DNA of 9,573 bases, taken from assembly GCA_022451835.1 (NCBI GenBank), contig JAKUNX010000067.1, forward strand, positions 1 through 9,573, read 5' to 3'. The notes beneath the pieces are model-generated. The model ran no database searches. It was given only the letters and a program-made list of their open reading frames with translations, and was not told the DNA's origin. Made by a program: the position numbers and the translations under genes. Below are positions 1-6,806 of the stretch, piece after piece; the first letter of the stretch is position 1, and each line of letters opens with the position of its first letter. The DNA comes from Candidatus Poseidoniaceae archaeon (GTDB lineage Archaea; Thermoplasmatota; Poseidoniia; Poseidoniales; Poseidoniaceae).

Positions 1-1611
1 GAAGAATATCCTCACACTTTCGTCCTTCATAACATTATAGGAGCCATCTCTTTTCAAAAGGGTCAGAAAGAAGTAACCATCATTGTCGTCATCATCATCT
101 TCAACAATATCCTCACATCCATCAGCATCATTATCAGTTTGTAGATTAGAGGTGAAATCTATCGACGAGGCTGGACATAAATCAATTGACATAGAGGATA
201 TTTGACAACTCAAGTCTGCAATCTCTGCGTCACATATCCCATCATCATCGTCGTCTAAATCTTCATTTTCATCCCGACAACCGTCTCCATCAAAATCGGT
301 AAGTGTGCGAGAAACCCAACCAGTATCACCCATTGGACAAACATCGTTTTCATCTAGAATCAAATCATTATCGTCATCTTCATCGCACACATCGCCAAGA
401 TTATCACCATCATAATTTGCTTGATCTGTATTAGGGTTCATTGGACAGTTATCATCTTCATCATAAACACCATCTGCGTCACTGTCGAAATACGGGTCGA
501 TTCGTACAACTTGATTTTGGCCATTGTCCACATAATACAAGTGCCCATCCGGACCAATTTCCAATCCCATTATGAAAACTGCACTGGTTTGGATAGTATC
601 TGCAACTGTAGCACTTTTGCCATCTTCAGCAAGGTCGTAAGCTGTAATTTGCCCATTGCCATTTTCTGAGACAAATAGCATCCCATTCTCTAGAGCAATC
701 CCTGAGGGACGATTTAGTCCGGTATCTAATACACCCCATTCTACTCCAGTTTTTCTCTTGTATTCTGCAAGTGGTTCCAATCTCGATGGGTCATTCATTA
801 TGTCAATCGTATTAACAGAAGAATCAGTATTAACCCAAATAACACGACTTGCACCGGTATCTGCGATGTATAGTATCCCAGAGTCTTTGTCAAGAATCAT
901 GTGTCCTGGTATACCAGCATCTCTAGTTAACTTGACATCTGAGTATCTGTGAACAATGCCATCTGAATGGTCGTCTTGTCCAGTATCGTGATCAACTTGG
1001 AAATCATAGTAAACTAACTCGCCATAATATCCATCAAAGTACCAATAAGCATTACCATTATCATGAGCAATACCCATCCCATCAGGAGACTCGTGATTCA
1101 TATCTATGTGACTACCTAGCAATCCATTTCCATTATTTTGATTTTCTACTGCATAATGGTCAAGCGAGGATGGCCAAAGTGTTGGACCCATGAATTGGTT
1201 AGGAGTTTCTAAAGCACCGCAGTAAGTATTTTGAGTTTCTTGAGCAGAACCCCATTGCCAATCAAATTCAGGGTGGTATGCTCCAAATGCAATTGCACTA
1301 ACTTCTTCGAGAAAATGGTTATGATTAGAGTCTTGGCGATTTTCAGAGTATTGATTCTCTAAACCAGTATTGTGAACGATAGTTATACTATCATCACCAC
1401 GATTTGCAATCCACAGTTCATTGGCTCTACCTGGGTGAAATTCTAAATCTCTTGGGTCAAATAAATCATCTGAACTATCTGCAATTACAACCTCTTCAAA
1501 TCCAGTGCCAAACTGTGCAACTGTATCAAAATCATTTGATGCTTGTACATTTGAAATCAAAGAAAATAGTAAGATGCTTAATATTAACAGACTCTTACGT
1601 TTGACTGCCAT
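1..1611 (-). CDS. Secreted beta-propeller protein with thrombospondin type 3 repeats (C-terminus cut by window edge)
   Basis: The reading frame is open from the ATG at 1611 to base 1, giving 537 residues with no stop; the end lies outside the window. Residues 1-24 are a signal peptide: MAVKRK, then a Leu/Ile-rich core, then a VQA|SN-type cleavage site. Residues about 30-370 look like an NHL/beta-propeller fold: recurring blade-like strings such as LWIANRGDDSITIV, LYIADTGASRVIWV, LFVSENGNGQITAY and LYYVDNGQNQVVRI, the last three in the second half. A His/Asp-rich stretch (about 207-221, DHDTGQDDHSDG core) sits between them. From residue 376 acidic thrombospondin type 3 calcium-binding repeats begin (FDSDADGVYDEDDNCP, then CPMGDTGW and DFDGDGCRDENEDLDDDDDG) and run to about 512. 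After that the sequence turns hydrophobic and basic (YFFLTLLKRDGSYNVMKDES). The product is probably exported to the cell surface or secreted. Ligand and function are unknown; propeller-plus-T3 architecture suggests binding or adhesion, or an extracellular enzyme. Confident on secretion and repeats, less on the propeller. Confidence 0.85.
   Translation of the reverse strand, partial: MAVKRKSLLILSILLFSLISNVQASNDFDTVAQFGTGFEEVVIADSSDDLFDPRDLEFHPGRANELWIANRGDDSITIVHNTGLENQYSENRQDSNHNHFLEEVSAIAFGAYHPEFDWQWGSAQETQNTYCGALETPNQFMGPTLWPSSLDHYAVENQNNGNGLLGSHIDMNHESPDGMGIAHDNGNAYWYFDGYYGELVYYDFQVDHDTGQDDHSDGIVHRYSDVKLTRDAGIPGHMILDKDSGILYIADTGASRVIWVNTDSSVNTIDIMNDPSRLEPLAEYKRKTGVEWGVLDTGLNRPSGIALENGMLFVSENGNGQITAYDLAEDGKSATVADTIQTSAVFIMGLEIGPDGHLYYVDNGQNQVVRIDPYFDSDADGVYDEDDNCPMNPNTDQANYDGDNLGDVCDEDDDNDLILDENDVCPMGDTGWVSRTLTDFDGDGCRDENEDLDDDDDGICDAEIADLSCQISSMSIDLCPASSIDFTSNLQTDNDADGCEDIVEDDDDDNDGYFFLTLLKRDGSYNVMKDESVRIFF
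76..486 (-). repeat. Acidic Asp-rich repeat-coding tract (thrombospondin type 3 region)
   Basis: This stretch codes for residues about 376-512 of the secreted protein. On the plus strand it is dominated by atc/gtc/ttc triplets, for example runs of tcatcatcatc near 89-102 and 243-255, because the protein is a series of D-x-D-x-D-G calcium loops. The repeats are diverged at the protein level with no exact long DNA repeat, but the triplet runs are low-complexity. Cys residues in NCP, DVCDED, DVCP, DGCRD, GICD, LCP and DGCED are spaced as in type 3 repeats. Confidence 0.7.
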
Positions 1612-1703
1612 AGGATGAAATGGCACTCATCCCTTTTTGATATGTTGCTTTTCTCGTTAAACAAAAAGCAGGAAAATTGTGACTTTCGTGACACTAATTT
1701 TGC
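1612..1703 (-). promoter_or_regulatory. Gap between guaAb and secreted-protein gene; weak promoter/terminator candidates
   Basis: These 92 bases separate the guaAb stop from the ATG of the secreted-protein gene. Read in the sense of the genes, a T-rich run (CTTTTTGTTT, at about 1659-1668) lies about 40 bases past the guaAb stop and could serve as an archaeal oligo-T terminator. A TATA-like ACATATC (1639-1645) is centred about 31 bases before the ATG at 1611, a distance that would fit a leaderless archaeal transcript. No convincing Shine-Dalgarno precedes that ATG, which agrees with a leaderless start. A short direct repeat GTGAC..GTGAC occurs near 1679-1693. All of this is weak evidence from inspection only. 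Confidence 0.25.
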
Positions 1704-2654
1704 TCATTCCCACTCAATGGTACCTGGTGGTTTGTGAGTAATGTCATAGACTACACGATTGACTGCACCTTTTACTGTATTAGTAATCCTAGTACTGATT
1801 TTCTGCAAAACTGAATTAGGAATTTCTGAGTAACGCGCGGACATACCATCCATTGATTTAACCGCTCGAACTACTACTGTTTCTCCATAAGCACGTACGT
1901 CACCATGTACACCAACGCTTCTAACTGGCAGTAGAGCAGCGAAATATTGCCAAGGCAATTCCATCAAACCTTCAGCCGCTGCAGCTTCCAGTTCTTCTTC
2001 GACAATTGCGCACGATTCTCGCACCACTGCTACACGCTCAGGTGTTAATTCGCCTAGAGTTCTAACTGCTAGCCCAGGACCAGGGAATGGTTGGCGGTCT
2101 GCAACATTGATGTCTAAGTGGCGAGCTAATTCTCTAACCTCATCATTGTAAAGTTCTCTAAGTGGCTCAACTACCTCTAAGGTCATATCTTCGGGAAGTC
2201 CTCCAACATTATGATGTGATTTGATAGTATCACGAACACCACCACCAGATTCAATCCAATCTGGAGCAATAGTACCTTGAACCAAATACTTAGCACCGCA
2301 TTTCTTTTGCTCATCTTCGAAAATTCGTATGAATAATTCTCCGATAACTTTGCGCTTTTGTTCTGGCTCAGTTACGCCTTTTAATGCTTCAAAATAGCGG
2401 TCTGCTGCTTTGACTGTAACCAAATTCTTGATGCCTTGATCTGCCAGTAAAGCCTCTATTTGTTCGGTCTCTCCTTTACGCATAAAACCTGTATCAACAT
2501 AGACGCAGTGGAGTAACTCACCAACCGCTTGGTTGGCTATCACTGCGGCAACGGTTGAATCAACACCACCGGAGCAGGCAATAATTGCTACATCATCAAT
2601 TGTGTTTTGTAATGACTCGATGGATTCCTTAACGAATTCATCGACGTCAAACAT
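1704..2654 (-). CDS. guaAB: GMP synthase (glutamine-hydrolysing) subunit B, ATP-pyrophosphatase
   Basis: The product amidates XMP to GMP in the last step of guanine nucleotide synthesis: it adenylates XMP with ATP and accepts ammonia from a separate glutaminase subunit (GuaAa). It is 316 residues, the usual size of the archaeal stand-alone subunit; no amidotransferase domain is present and GuaAa is not in the window. The N-type ATP-PPase P-loop SGGVDS is at 28-33. Further family motifs are QGTIAPDWIESGGG (127-140), IKSHHNVGGLP (144-154) and PFPGPGLAVR (189-198), and the C-terminal dimerisation/XMP-binding domain ends in the diagnostic NRVVYDI and KPPGTIEWE. I place the start at ATG 2654, one base after the purE stop (TGAAATG), with a G-rich stretch 8 bases upstream. 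A TTG-initiated extension to 2702 would overlap purE by 47 bases and add a non-conserved tail, so I reject it. It is probably translationally coupled to purE. Confidence 0.95.
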   Translation of the reverse strand: MFDVDEFVKESIESLQNTIDDVAIIACSGGVDSTVAAVIANQAVGELLHCVYVDTGFMRKGETEQIEALLADQGIKNLVTVKAADRYFEALKGVTEPEQKRKVIGELFIRIFEDEQKKCGAKYLVQGTIAPDWIESGGGVRDTIKSHHNVGGLPEDMTLEVVEPLRELYNDEVRELARHLDINVADRQPFPGPGLAVRTLGELTPERVAVVRESCAIVEEELEAAAAEGLMELPWQYFAALLPVRSVGVHGDVRAYGETVVVRAVKSMDGMSARYSEIPNSVLQKISTRITNTVKGAVNRVVYDITHKPPGTIEWE

Positions 2655-2655
2655 T

Positions 2656-3135
2656 TCAAGCGCCCCCGTTAACCTCTCGGTCTTGGGACTTGACTCTCTC
2701 AATTTGATCGAGTTTGTTTTGCTTTAACGCTGCTGCGTGCTTTTCACTTTGCAGTGCAAGCATTTGAACAGCTAAATAACCTGCATTATCTCCACGGTCA
2801 ACACCAACAGTTGCTGCAGGAACACCTGGTGGCAATTGAACAATAGATAGCAAGGAATCAAATGGCACTTTTCCTCCACATGGTACTCCGATTACTGGTT
2901 TAGTAGTTAGTGCTGCTACCGCACCTGGCAAAGCAGCAGCTAAACCAGCCATAGCGATGAAAACTAAACATCCGTCTTCTTCAGCATCATGAATAATTTG
3001 TTCAACAAATTTAGGCGAACGATGAGCACTTGCAACACGCAATTGATAGGTTACATCGAATTGCTTCAATATCTTAGTACACTTTTCGGCAACAGGCATA
3101 TCTGAGGATGATCCCAACAGTATAGTAACTTCCAT
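2656..3135 (-). CDS. purE: PurE, N5-carboxyaminoimidazole ribonucleotide mutase / AIR carboxylase family
   Basis: PurE makes CAIR in de novo purine synthesis, from N5-CAIR (class I, with PurK) or from AIR and CO2 (class II). The 159-residue product matches the family length. The N-terminal strand and phosphate loop MEVTILLGSSSDMPVAE (1-17) is typical, SAHRSP (36-41) holds the catalytic His38, and the AGLAAALPG loop (63-71) and GVPCGG...SIVQLPPGVPAATV segment (83-110) follow. The loop resembles class I more than the animal-type class II, but the His that E. coli has there (AAHLPG) is Ala68. No purK is in the window, so the class is undecided. The last 30 residues are charged and poorly conserved. 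The start is ATG 3135, giving the canonical N-terminus; a TTG start at 3165 would add ten unconserved residues. There is no clear Shine-Dalgarno. It lies 35 bases after the membrane-protein gene and one base before guaAb. Confidence 0.93.
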   Translation of the reverse strand: MEVTILLGSSSDMPVAEKCTKILKQFDVTYQLRVASAHRSPKFVEQIIHDAEEDGCLVFIAMAGLAAALPGAVAALTTKPVIGVPCGGKVPFDSLLSIVQLPPGVPAATVGVDRGDNAGYLAVQMLALQSEKHAAALKQNKLDQIERVKSQDREVNGGA

Positions 3136-3170
3136 GAAGTACTGCCATAACAGTCGGTTATTCAAGATGA

Positions 3171-3836
3171 CTATTCGTCTTCACTGACAAATAGTTCCAA
3201 ATCCAAGCCTAATTGCCTAAAATCAAACCGCTCACCCATAGGAATTCCAAATATGTCAAGGCGAATTGCCAAGCCTTGCTTTGTCCTAGTACCATAAATT
3301 TGAGCAAAACTGTCCTTGTCAAATCGGTTCAGTGCCATTGTATTTTGAGCGTATTTACGGCTTCTAATATCCCATCCAGTCATAGCTTCAAGCGGTAATC
3401 GAGACTTTGCATCCCAACTTATTTGATAGATTAAATTTGAATCCTTGAAAATAAAATCAAGCGAGCGATAAATCATTGCAAAGGCAAGGTATGAAGAAAT
3501 TATTCCTATTTCAACTTGGAAATTATTGTTAGCGACCATCAACCATGAGAAAAGCGATAGACAACTGAAGAAAAAACCAAGCCCAACCTTTTGCGAATTA
3601 AAAATCCCCTGGCGAGCACTGACAGCCCCAATTCCACCAACCAACATCAAAATGACTGCACCTGCACCAAGGAAATTGATAAACTGCAATCCTGTTTCAG
3701 TAAAATAAACAATTACGGTTAACACCAATGGTAGTAAACCCCAAGAGAGTGGTAAAAGCACCGAGCCAGGATTTGGTTTTAATTCGATTTTCTCCCATCC
3801 GAAACTATCTGGGCTCCTATCACGCGCCCTGGTCAT
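3171..3836 (-). CDS. Unrecognised four-helix membrane protein with soluble C-terminal domain
   Basis: I do not recognise this 221-residue protein. After a polar N-terminus of about 24 residues (with FGWEKIELKPNPGS), four hydrophobic segments suitable as membrane helices lie at about 25-45, 50-72, 84-102 and 109-129. The first pair and the second pair are each joined by short loops, so both ends should be on the same side of the membrane. The remaining 90 residues are soluble-looking, contain ISWDAKSRLPLEAMTGWDIRS and a possible beta-rich part (TKQGLAIRLDIFGIPMGERF), and end in the acidic VSEDE. The gene follows gcvPB directly: a GTG at 3845 overlaps the gcvPB stop (TAGTG) and ATG 3836 is three codons in; I chose the ATG, but the GTG (224 residues) is possible. 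It lies 35 bases before purE. Co-transcription with gcvPA/gcvPB and purE/guaAb is likely, but no function follows from that. It has no signature of a known glycine or nucleobase transporter and is too small for one. Confidence 0.8.
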   Translation of the reverse strand: MTRARDRSPDSFGWEKIELKPNPGSVLLPLSWGLLPLVLTVIVYFTETGLQFINFLGAGAVILMLVGGIGAVSARQGIFNSQKVGLGFFFSCLSLFSWLMVANNNFQVEIGIISSYLAFAMIYRSLDFIFKDSNLIYQISWDAKSRLPLEAMTGWDIRSRKYAQNTMALNRFDKDSFAQIYGTRTKQGLAIRLDIFGIPMGERFDFRQLGLDLELFVSEDE

Positions 3837-3844
3837 CAGAATCA

Positions 3845-5344
3845 CTACTCTTCATCAAACGGATGTTTTAGGCACAAATTCCGTGCTGCATATACTTCAT
3901 CAACTCTACGAACTGGAGTAGTAATTGGTGCTGCGTGTAAGGTCTCGGCATCGATTTGCAAGACTTTAACAAAGTCTTTGGCAAACTTGTCTAAAGTATC
4001 TCGACTTTCGGTTTCAGTTGGTTCAAACATCATGCACTCTGGAACAACCAATGGGAAGTAGACGGTTGGTGCCATGTAACCCATGTCAAGCAATCCTTTT
4101 GCAACATCCATTGCAGATACCCCGACGGCTTCTTTGGCTGGTTGTAGCGATAGTGTGAATTCGTGCTTTGCTACCTCGGCATCTGCTCCATCAACAAACA
4201 TGTGAGAAACTCCAGCTAATGCGGCTTCGCGATGTAATGCATGGCGAAGATAATTAGCATTCAGAACAGCGTGTTCCGACATATCTTTCAAACCATATCC
4301 ATACCTTCGGTAATATGCCCAGCATCTGACTACTGCGCCTGCGTTACCGTGCCATTGCTGCACCTTACCGATAGTATGCTGAGGAACATACCATGAATAC
4401 CACATATCATCTACTGCAAACTGTTCTTCACCTGAAGCAATTGGGCGTTTCTTAACAATAGGGCTAGGTAGGAAATCAGCCAAATGAGACTTTACTCCGA
4501 TAGGACCAGAACCTGGGCCACCGCCTCCATGAGGTTGGCTGAATGTCTTATGTAGATTGAAATGAACTGCATCAAAACCCATCAAACCAGGCGATGTACG
4601 GCCTAATATTGCATTAAAATTAGCACCATCATAGTACATTTGACCACCAGCAGCATGTACTATTTCAGCAGCCTCTGGAACATCAGTTTCGAATAATCCA
4701 AGAGTGTTTGGATTGGTAATCATCATCAGTGCAACAGTATCATCAATTACTGCTCTCAAAGCATCTAAATCAATACGGCCATTTTCTAAACTCGGAATTT
4801 CAACAATATCGTATCCTGCCATTGCCGCACTTGCAGGATTAGTGCCATGAGCTGAATCTGGAACTATCACCTTGGTTCTTTGAGTCTCTCCTCTGTTGCG
4901 GAAGTACTCTTGAACACAACGTACTGCAGTAAATTCACCTTGTGCGCCAGCAACTGGTTGAAGAGTCACAGCATCCATGCCAGAGCAAATAGCAAGCATG
5001 TGTTGCATCTCATGGAAAATCGATAGAAGACCTTGTAGGTGATGCTCTGGTTGATGTGGGTGTATATCGGCAATACCTGGCAACTGAGCAATTACTTCAT
5101 TCACTCTAGGATTGTGTTTCATAGTGCAAGATCCAAGTGGATAGAATCCAGTATCAATGCCGAAATTTCTCCTTGAAAGCCAAGTATAGTGCCTAACCAT
5201 TTCTGGTTCAGACAATCTTGGCCATCTCGGTAATTCTTTTCTTGAAAGCGACGGTGGTAAAGCAATACTTGTCTTAGGAAGTAATGGTTCAGGCTGAGAA
5301 TAACCCATCCCTGTGCCACCAGCAAAATCAAACAAGCGGCTCAT
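3845..5344 (-). CDS. gcvPB: Glycine dehydrogenase (decarboxylating) subunit 2, P-protein C-terminal half
   Basis: This is the PLP-carrying subunit of the glycine cleavage P-protein: with GcvPA it decarboxylates glycine and transfers the aminomethyl group to the lipoyl arm of GcvH. The product is 499 residues, normal for GcvPB. Visible signatures are GFYPLGSCTMKHNPRVNE (67-84 region), LQPVAGAQGEF, the YYDGANFNAILG motif, and the PLP site NLHKTFSQPHGGGGPGSGP, with Lys266 as the Schiff-base residue. The C-terminal part has the YGLKDMSEHAVLNANYL and EPTETESRDTLDKF strings of the family. I start it at ATG 5344, whose ATGA overlaps the gcvPA stop and which has GGAGG seven bases upstream. The ATG at 5371 would add MVNAKGGGN, which is just the translated Shine-Dalgarno region. 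The overlap implies coupled translation in a 1:1 ratio with GcvPA, as expected for the heterotetrameric enzyme. Confidence 0.97.
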   Translation of the reverse strand: MSRLFDFAGGTGMGYSQPEPLLPKTSIALPPSLSRKELPRWPRLSEPEMVRHYTWLSRRNFGIDTGFYPLGSCTMKHNPRVNEVIAQLPGIADIHPHQPEHHLQGLLSIFHEMQHMLAICSGMDAVTLQPVAGAQGEFTAVRCVQEYFRNRGETQRTKVIVPDSAHGTNPASAAMAGYDIVEIPSLENGRIDLDALRAVIDDTVALMMITNPNTLGLFETDVPEAAEIVHAAGGQMYYDGANFNAILGRTSPGLMGFDAVHFNLHKTFSQPHGGGGPGSGPIGVKSHLADFLPSPIVKKRPIASGEEQFAVDDMWYSWYVPQHTIGKVQQWHGNAGAVVRCWAYYRRYGYGLKDMSEHAVLNANYLRHALHREAALAGVSHMFVDGADAEVAKHEFTLSLQPAKEAVGVSAMDVAKGLLDMGYMAPTVYFPLVVPECMMFEPTETESRDTLDKFAKDFVKVLQIDAETLHAAPITTPVRRVDEVYAARNLCLKHPFDEE

Positions 5345-6717
5345 ATTACCGCCTCCTTTAGCGTTGACCATACCGCTATGTGAGCAGCAAGCAATTCGAT
5401 TTCTGCTGCTTTAGTTTGGTCGGTTACTGAGACTAATAGCCAATTACTATGATTAGGATACCATCTTGACAGATCAAAACCACCGATAATTCCAACACTA
5501 TCAAGATAGTTCAAACAATCTGCCGCACTCTTTGGTAATTCTACAACGAATTCATTGAAATGTGATGAAGCTACATGTGGTAATGAAATGCCAGCAATTT
5601 CAGACAATTTTTGCTTAGCAATTGTACACGCAGCCATGTTTCTTATCGCTAAGTGTTCTAGACCCTCTGGTCCAAGAAGCGACATATGCATTGCACCCAT
5701 GAGTGCAATTAATGTTTCATTAGTGCAAATATTAGAGGTAGCTCTATGTCTCCTAATGTGTTGTTCACGAGTCGATAATGTCAGACAATACGCTTCTTTA
5801 CCGTCAACATCGATACTCTTTCCTACAATTCTCCCCGGCATTAATCTAAGATAGGGATTACTACATGCAAAAATTCCATAGATAGGCCCACCTCCAGTAG
5901 GAGGGCTACCCAATGGTTGTCCTTCACCAACAACTATGTCTGCTCCATAATTTCCTGGGGCTTCTACAAGACCAAGGGAAACCGGTTGTATACCAACTAT
6001 AAGTGCAGTATTTTCACCAATAATTTCTTTGATTTGTGTCAAGCCACCATCTAGAATTCCGAGTGGGTTTGGTTGTTCAACATAGACTCCACATGAACCT
6101 TCAGCATCTTTAACCGATGCCAAATCCAGAGTTCCATCACTATTGTGCTTCAAAATTTTAAGAGTTATCCCTGCCCCTTGACAGTAATTGTACATCACAG
6201 ACATGCGATCAGGCGGGACTAATTCAGAAATGTAAACTGTGTCTTTTTGTGTTGCTTTGCGGTTGTGTACTCGGACAACACATGTTAATGCTTCTGCTGC
6301 AGCAGTAGACCCATCATAGAGTGAAAGATTAGCAATTGGCAGTCCTACAAGTTCAGAAATTAACGTTTGAAACTCCCACATTGCTTGAAGCATTCCTTGA
6401 CTCACTTCAGGTTGATAAGGCGTATATGAGGTTAAAAATTCCCCTCTAGTTACGAGTTGAAACACCGAGGAAGGAACATAATTGCGATATATTCCAGCTC
6501 CAATGAATGAAACAACATCCCCCATAGCACGATTTGCGCCAAGTAATCTCCTAGCATCAGCAATAATTTCCTCCTCAGATTGTGGAGGTGGAAGTGGTAA
6601 AGGTTCATTCATTCTTACATGTTCAGGAAGGTCGCTAAACAAGTCATCAATCGATGAAAAACCCATCTCATGCAGCATCTCTAATTCTAGGCCTCTATTC
6701 GGCAGTTGGTCGACCAT
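5341..6717 (-). CDS. gcvPA: Glycine dehydrogenase (decarboxylating) subunit 1, P-protein N-terminal half
   Basis: This is the non-lysine-bearing half of the split glycine decarboxylase, pairing with GcvPB to form the P-protein active site. It is 458 residues, the usual GcvPA length. The N-terminus EMLHEMGFSSIDDLFSDLP (about 13-31) is the family opening; YTPYQPEVSQG is at 98-108 and YDGSTAAAEA at 134-143. PPTGGGPIYGIF and LSTREQHIRRHRATSNICTN are the PLP-fold C-terminal hallmarks. The start at ATG 6717 has a GGGGAG ribosome-binding site (6725-6730) seven bases upstream. The gene follows gcvT after 89 bases and overlaps gcvPB by four bases (ATGA). Split GcvPA/GcvPB is common in archaea and many Gram-positive bacteria, while proteobacteria and eukaryotes have one long GcvP. 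Confidence 0.97.
   Translation of the reverse strand: MVDQLPNRGLELEMLHEMGFSSIDDLFSDLPEHVRMNEPLPLPPPQSEEEIIADARRLLGANRAMGDVVSFIGAGIYRNYVPSSVFQLVTRGEFLTSYTPYQPEVSQGMLQAMWEFQTLISELVGLPIANLSLYDGSTAAAEALTCVVRVHNRKATQKDTVYISELVPPDRMSVMYNYCQGAGITLKILKHNSDGTLDLASVKDAEGSCGVYVEQPNPLGILDGGLTQIKEIIGENTALIVGIQPVSLGLVEAPGNYGADIVVGEGQPLGSPPTGGGPIYGIFACSNPYLRLMPGRIVGKSIDVDGKEAYCLTLSTREQHIRRHRATSNICTNETLIALMGAMHMSLLGPEGLEHLAIRNMAACTIAKQKLSEIAGISLPHVASSHFNEFVVELPKSAADCLNYLDSVGIIGGFDLSRWYPNHSNWLLVSVTDQTKAAEIELLAAHIAVWSTLKEAVI
5352..5356 (-). promoter_or_regulatory. Strong Shine-Dalgarno (GGAGG) setting the gcvPB start
   Basis: In the sense of the gene the sequence reads GGAGG, then seven bases, then ATGA. This is the strongest ribosome-binding site in the window, lies inside the 3' end of gcvPA, and decides for the gcvPB start at 5344 over the upstream ATG at 5371. 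Confidence 0.8.
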
Positions 6718-6806
6718 GCTTACTCTCCCCTTACGGCTAATTTAAACCCGTGCGCGTAACGCCCATAATATTCATGTTTTTGCAGAAAGAAGTATCTTAC
6801 TCGAAA
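6718..6806 (-). promoter_or_regulatory. gcvT-gcvPA gap with possible internal promoter
   Basis: This 89-base non-coding stretch is the longest gap inside the gcv cluster. In the sense direction it holds an AT-rich GAATATTAT (6765-6773) about 50 bases before the gcvPA ATG that could be a TATA-like element, a 9-base palindrome GCGTTACGC (6754-6762) in an otherwise AT-rich context, and the GGGGAG ribosome-binding site of gcvPA. The palindrome has only a four-base stem, so it is not a convincing hairpin. No small reading frame is credible and there is no H-protein gene here. An internal promoter or a short regulatory site is possible but unproven. Confidence 0.2.

Noticed and set aside
76..486. 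Triplet-rich tract considered as a CRISPR or microsatellite array
   Set aside because: There is no repeat-spacer regularity, and the triplets are explained by Asp/Glu codons of calcium-binding repeats in a continuous frame.
2655..2702. Longer GuaAb starting at TTG 2702
   Set aside because: It would overlap purE by 47 bases and add a tail that merely translates the purE 3' end; ATG 2654 gives the normal N-terminus.
3136..3165. Longer PurE starting at TTG 3165
   Set aside because: It uses a rare start codon and adds ten residues before the canonical PurE opening MEVTILLGSSSD.
5119..5331. 70-residue minus-strand frame inside the 5' part of gcvPB
   Set aside because: It is in another frame within the conserved GcvPB region and has no family signature.
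5345..5371. GcvPB start at ATG 5371
   Set aside because: The added residues encode the GGAGG ribosome-binding site of the ATG at 5344, so the upstream ATG is unlikely to be used.
6754..6762. GCGTTACGC palindrome as a terminator hairpin or riboswitch between gcvT and gcvPA
   Set aside because: The stem is four base pairs with a one-base loop and no T-run follows; no glycine-riboswitch-like structure could be made out.
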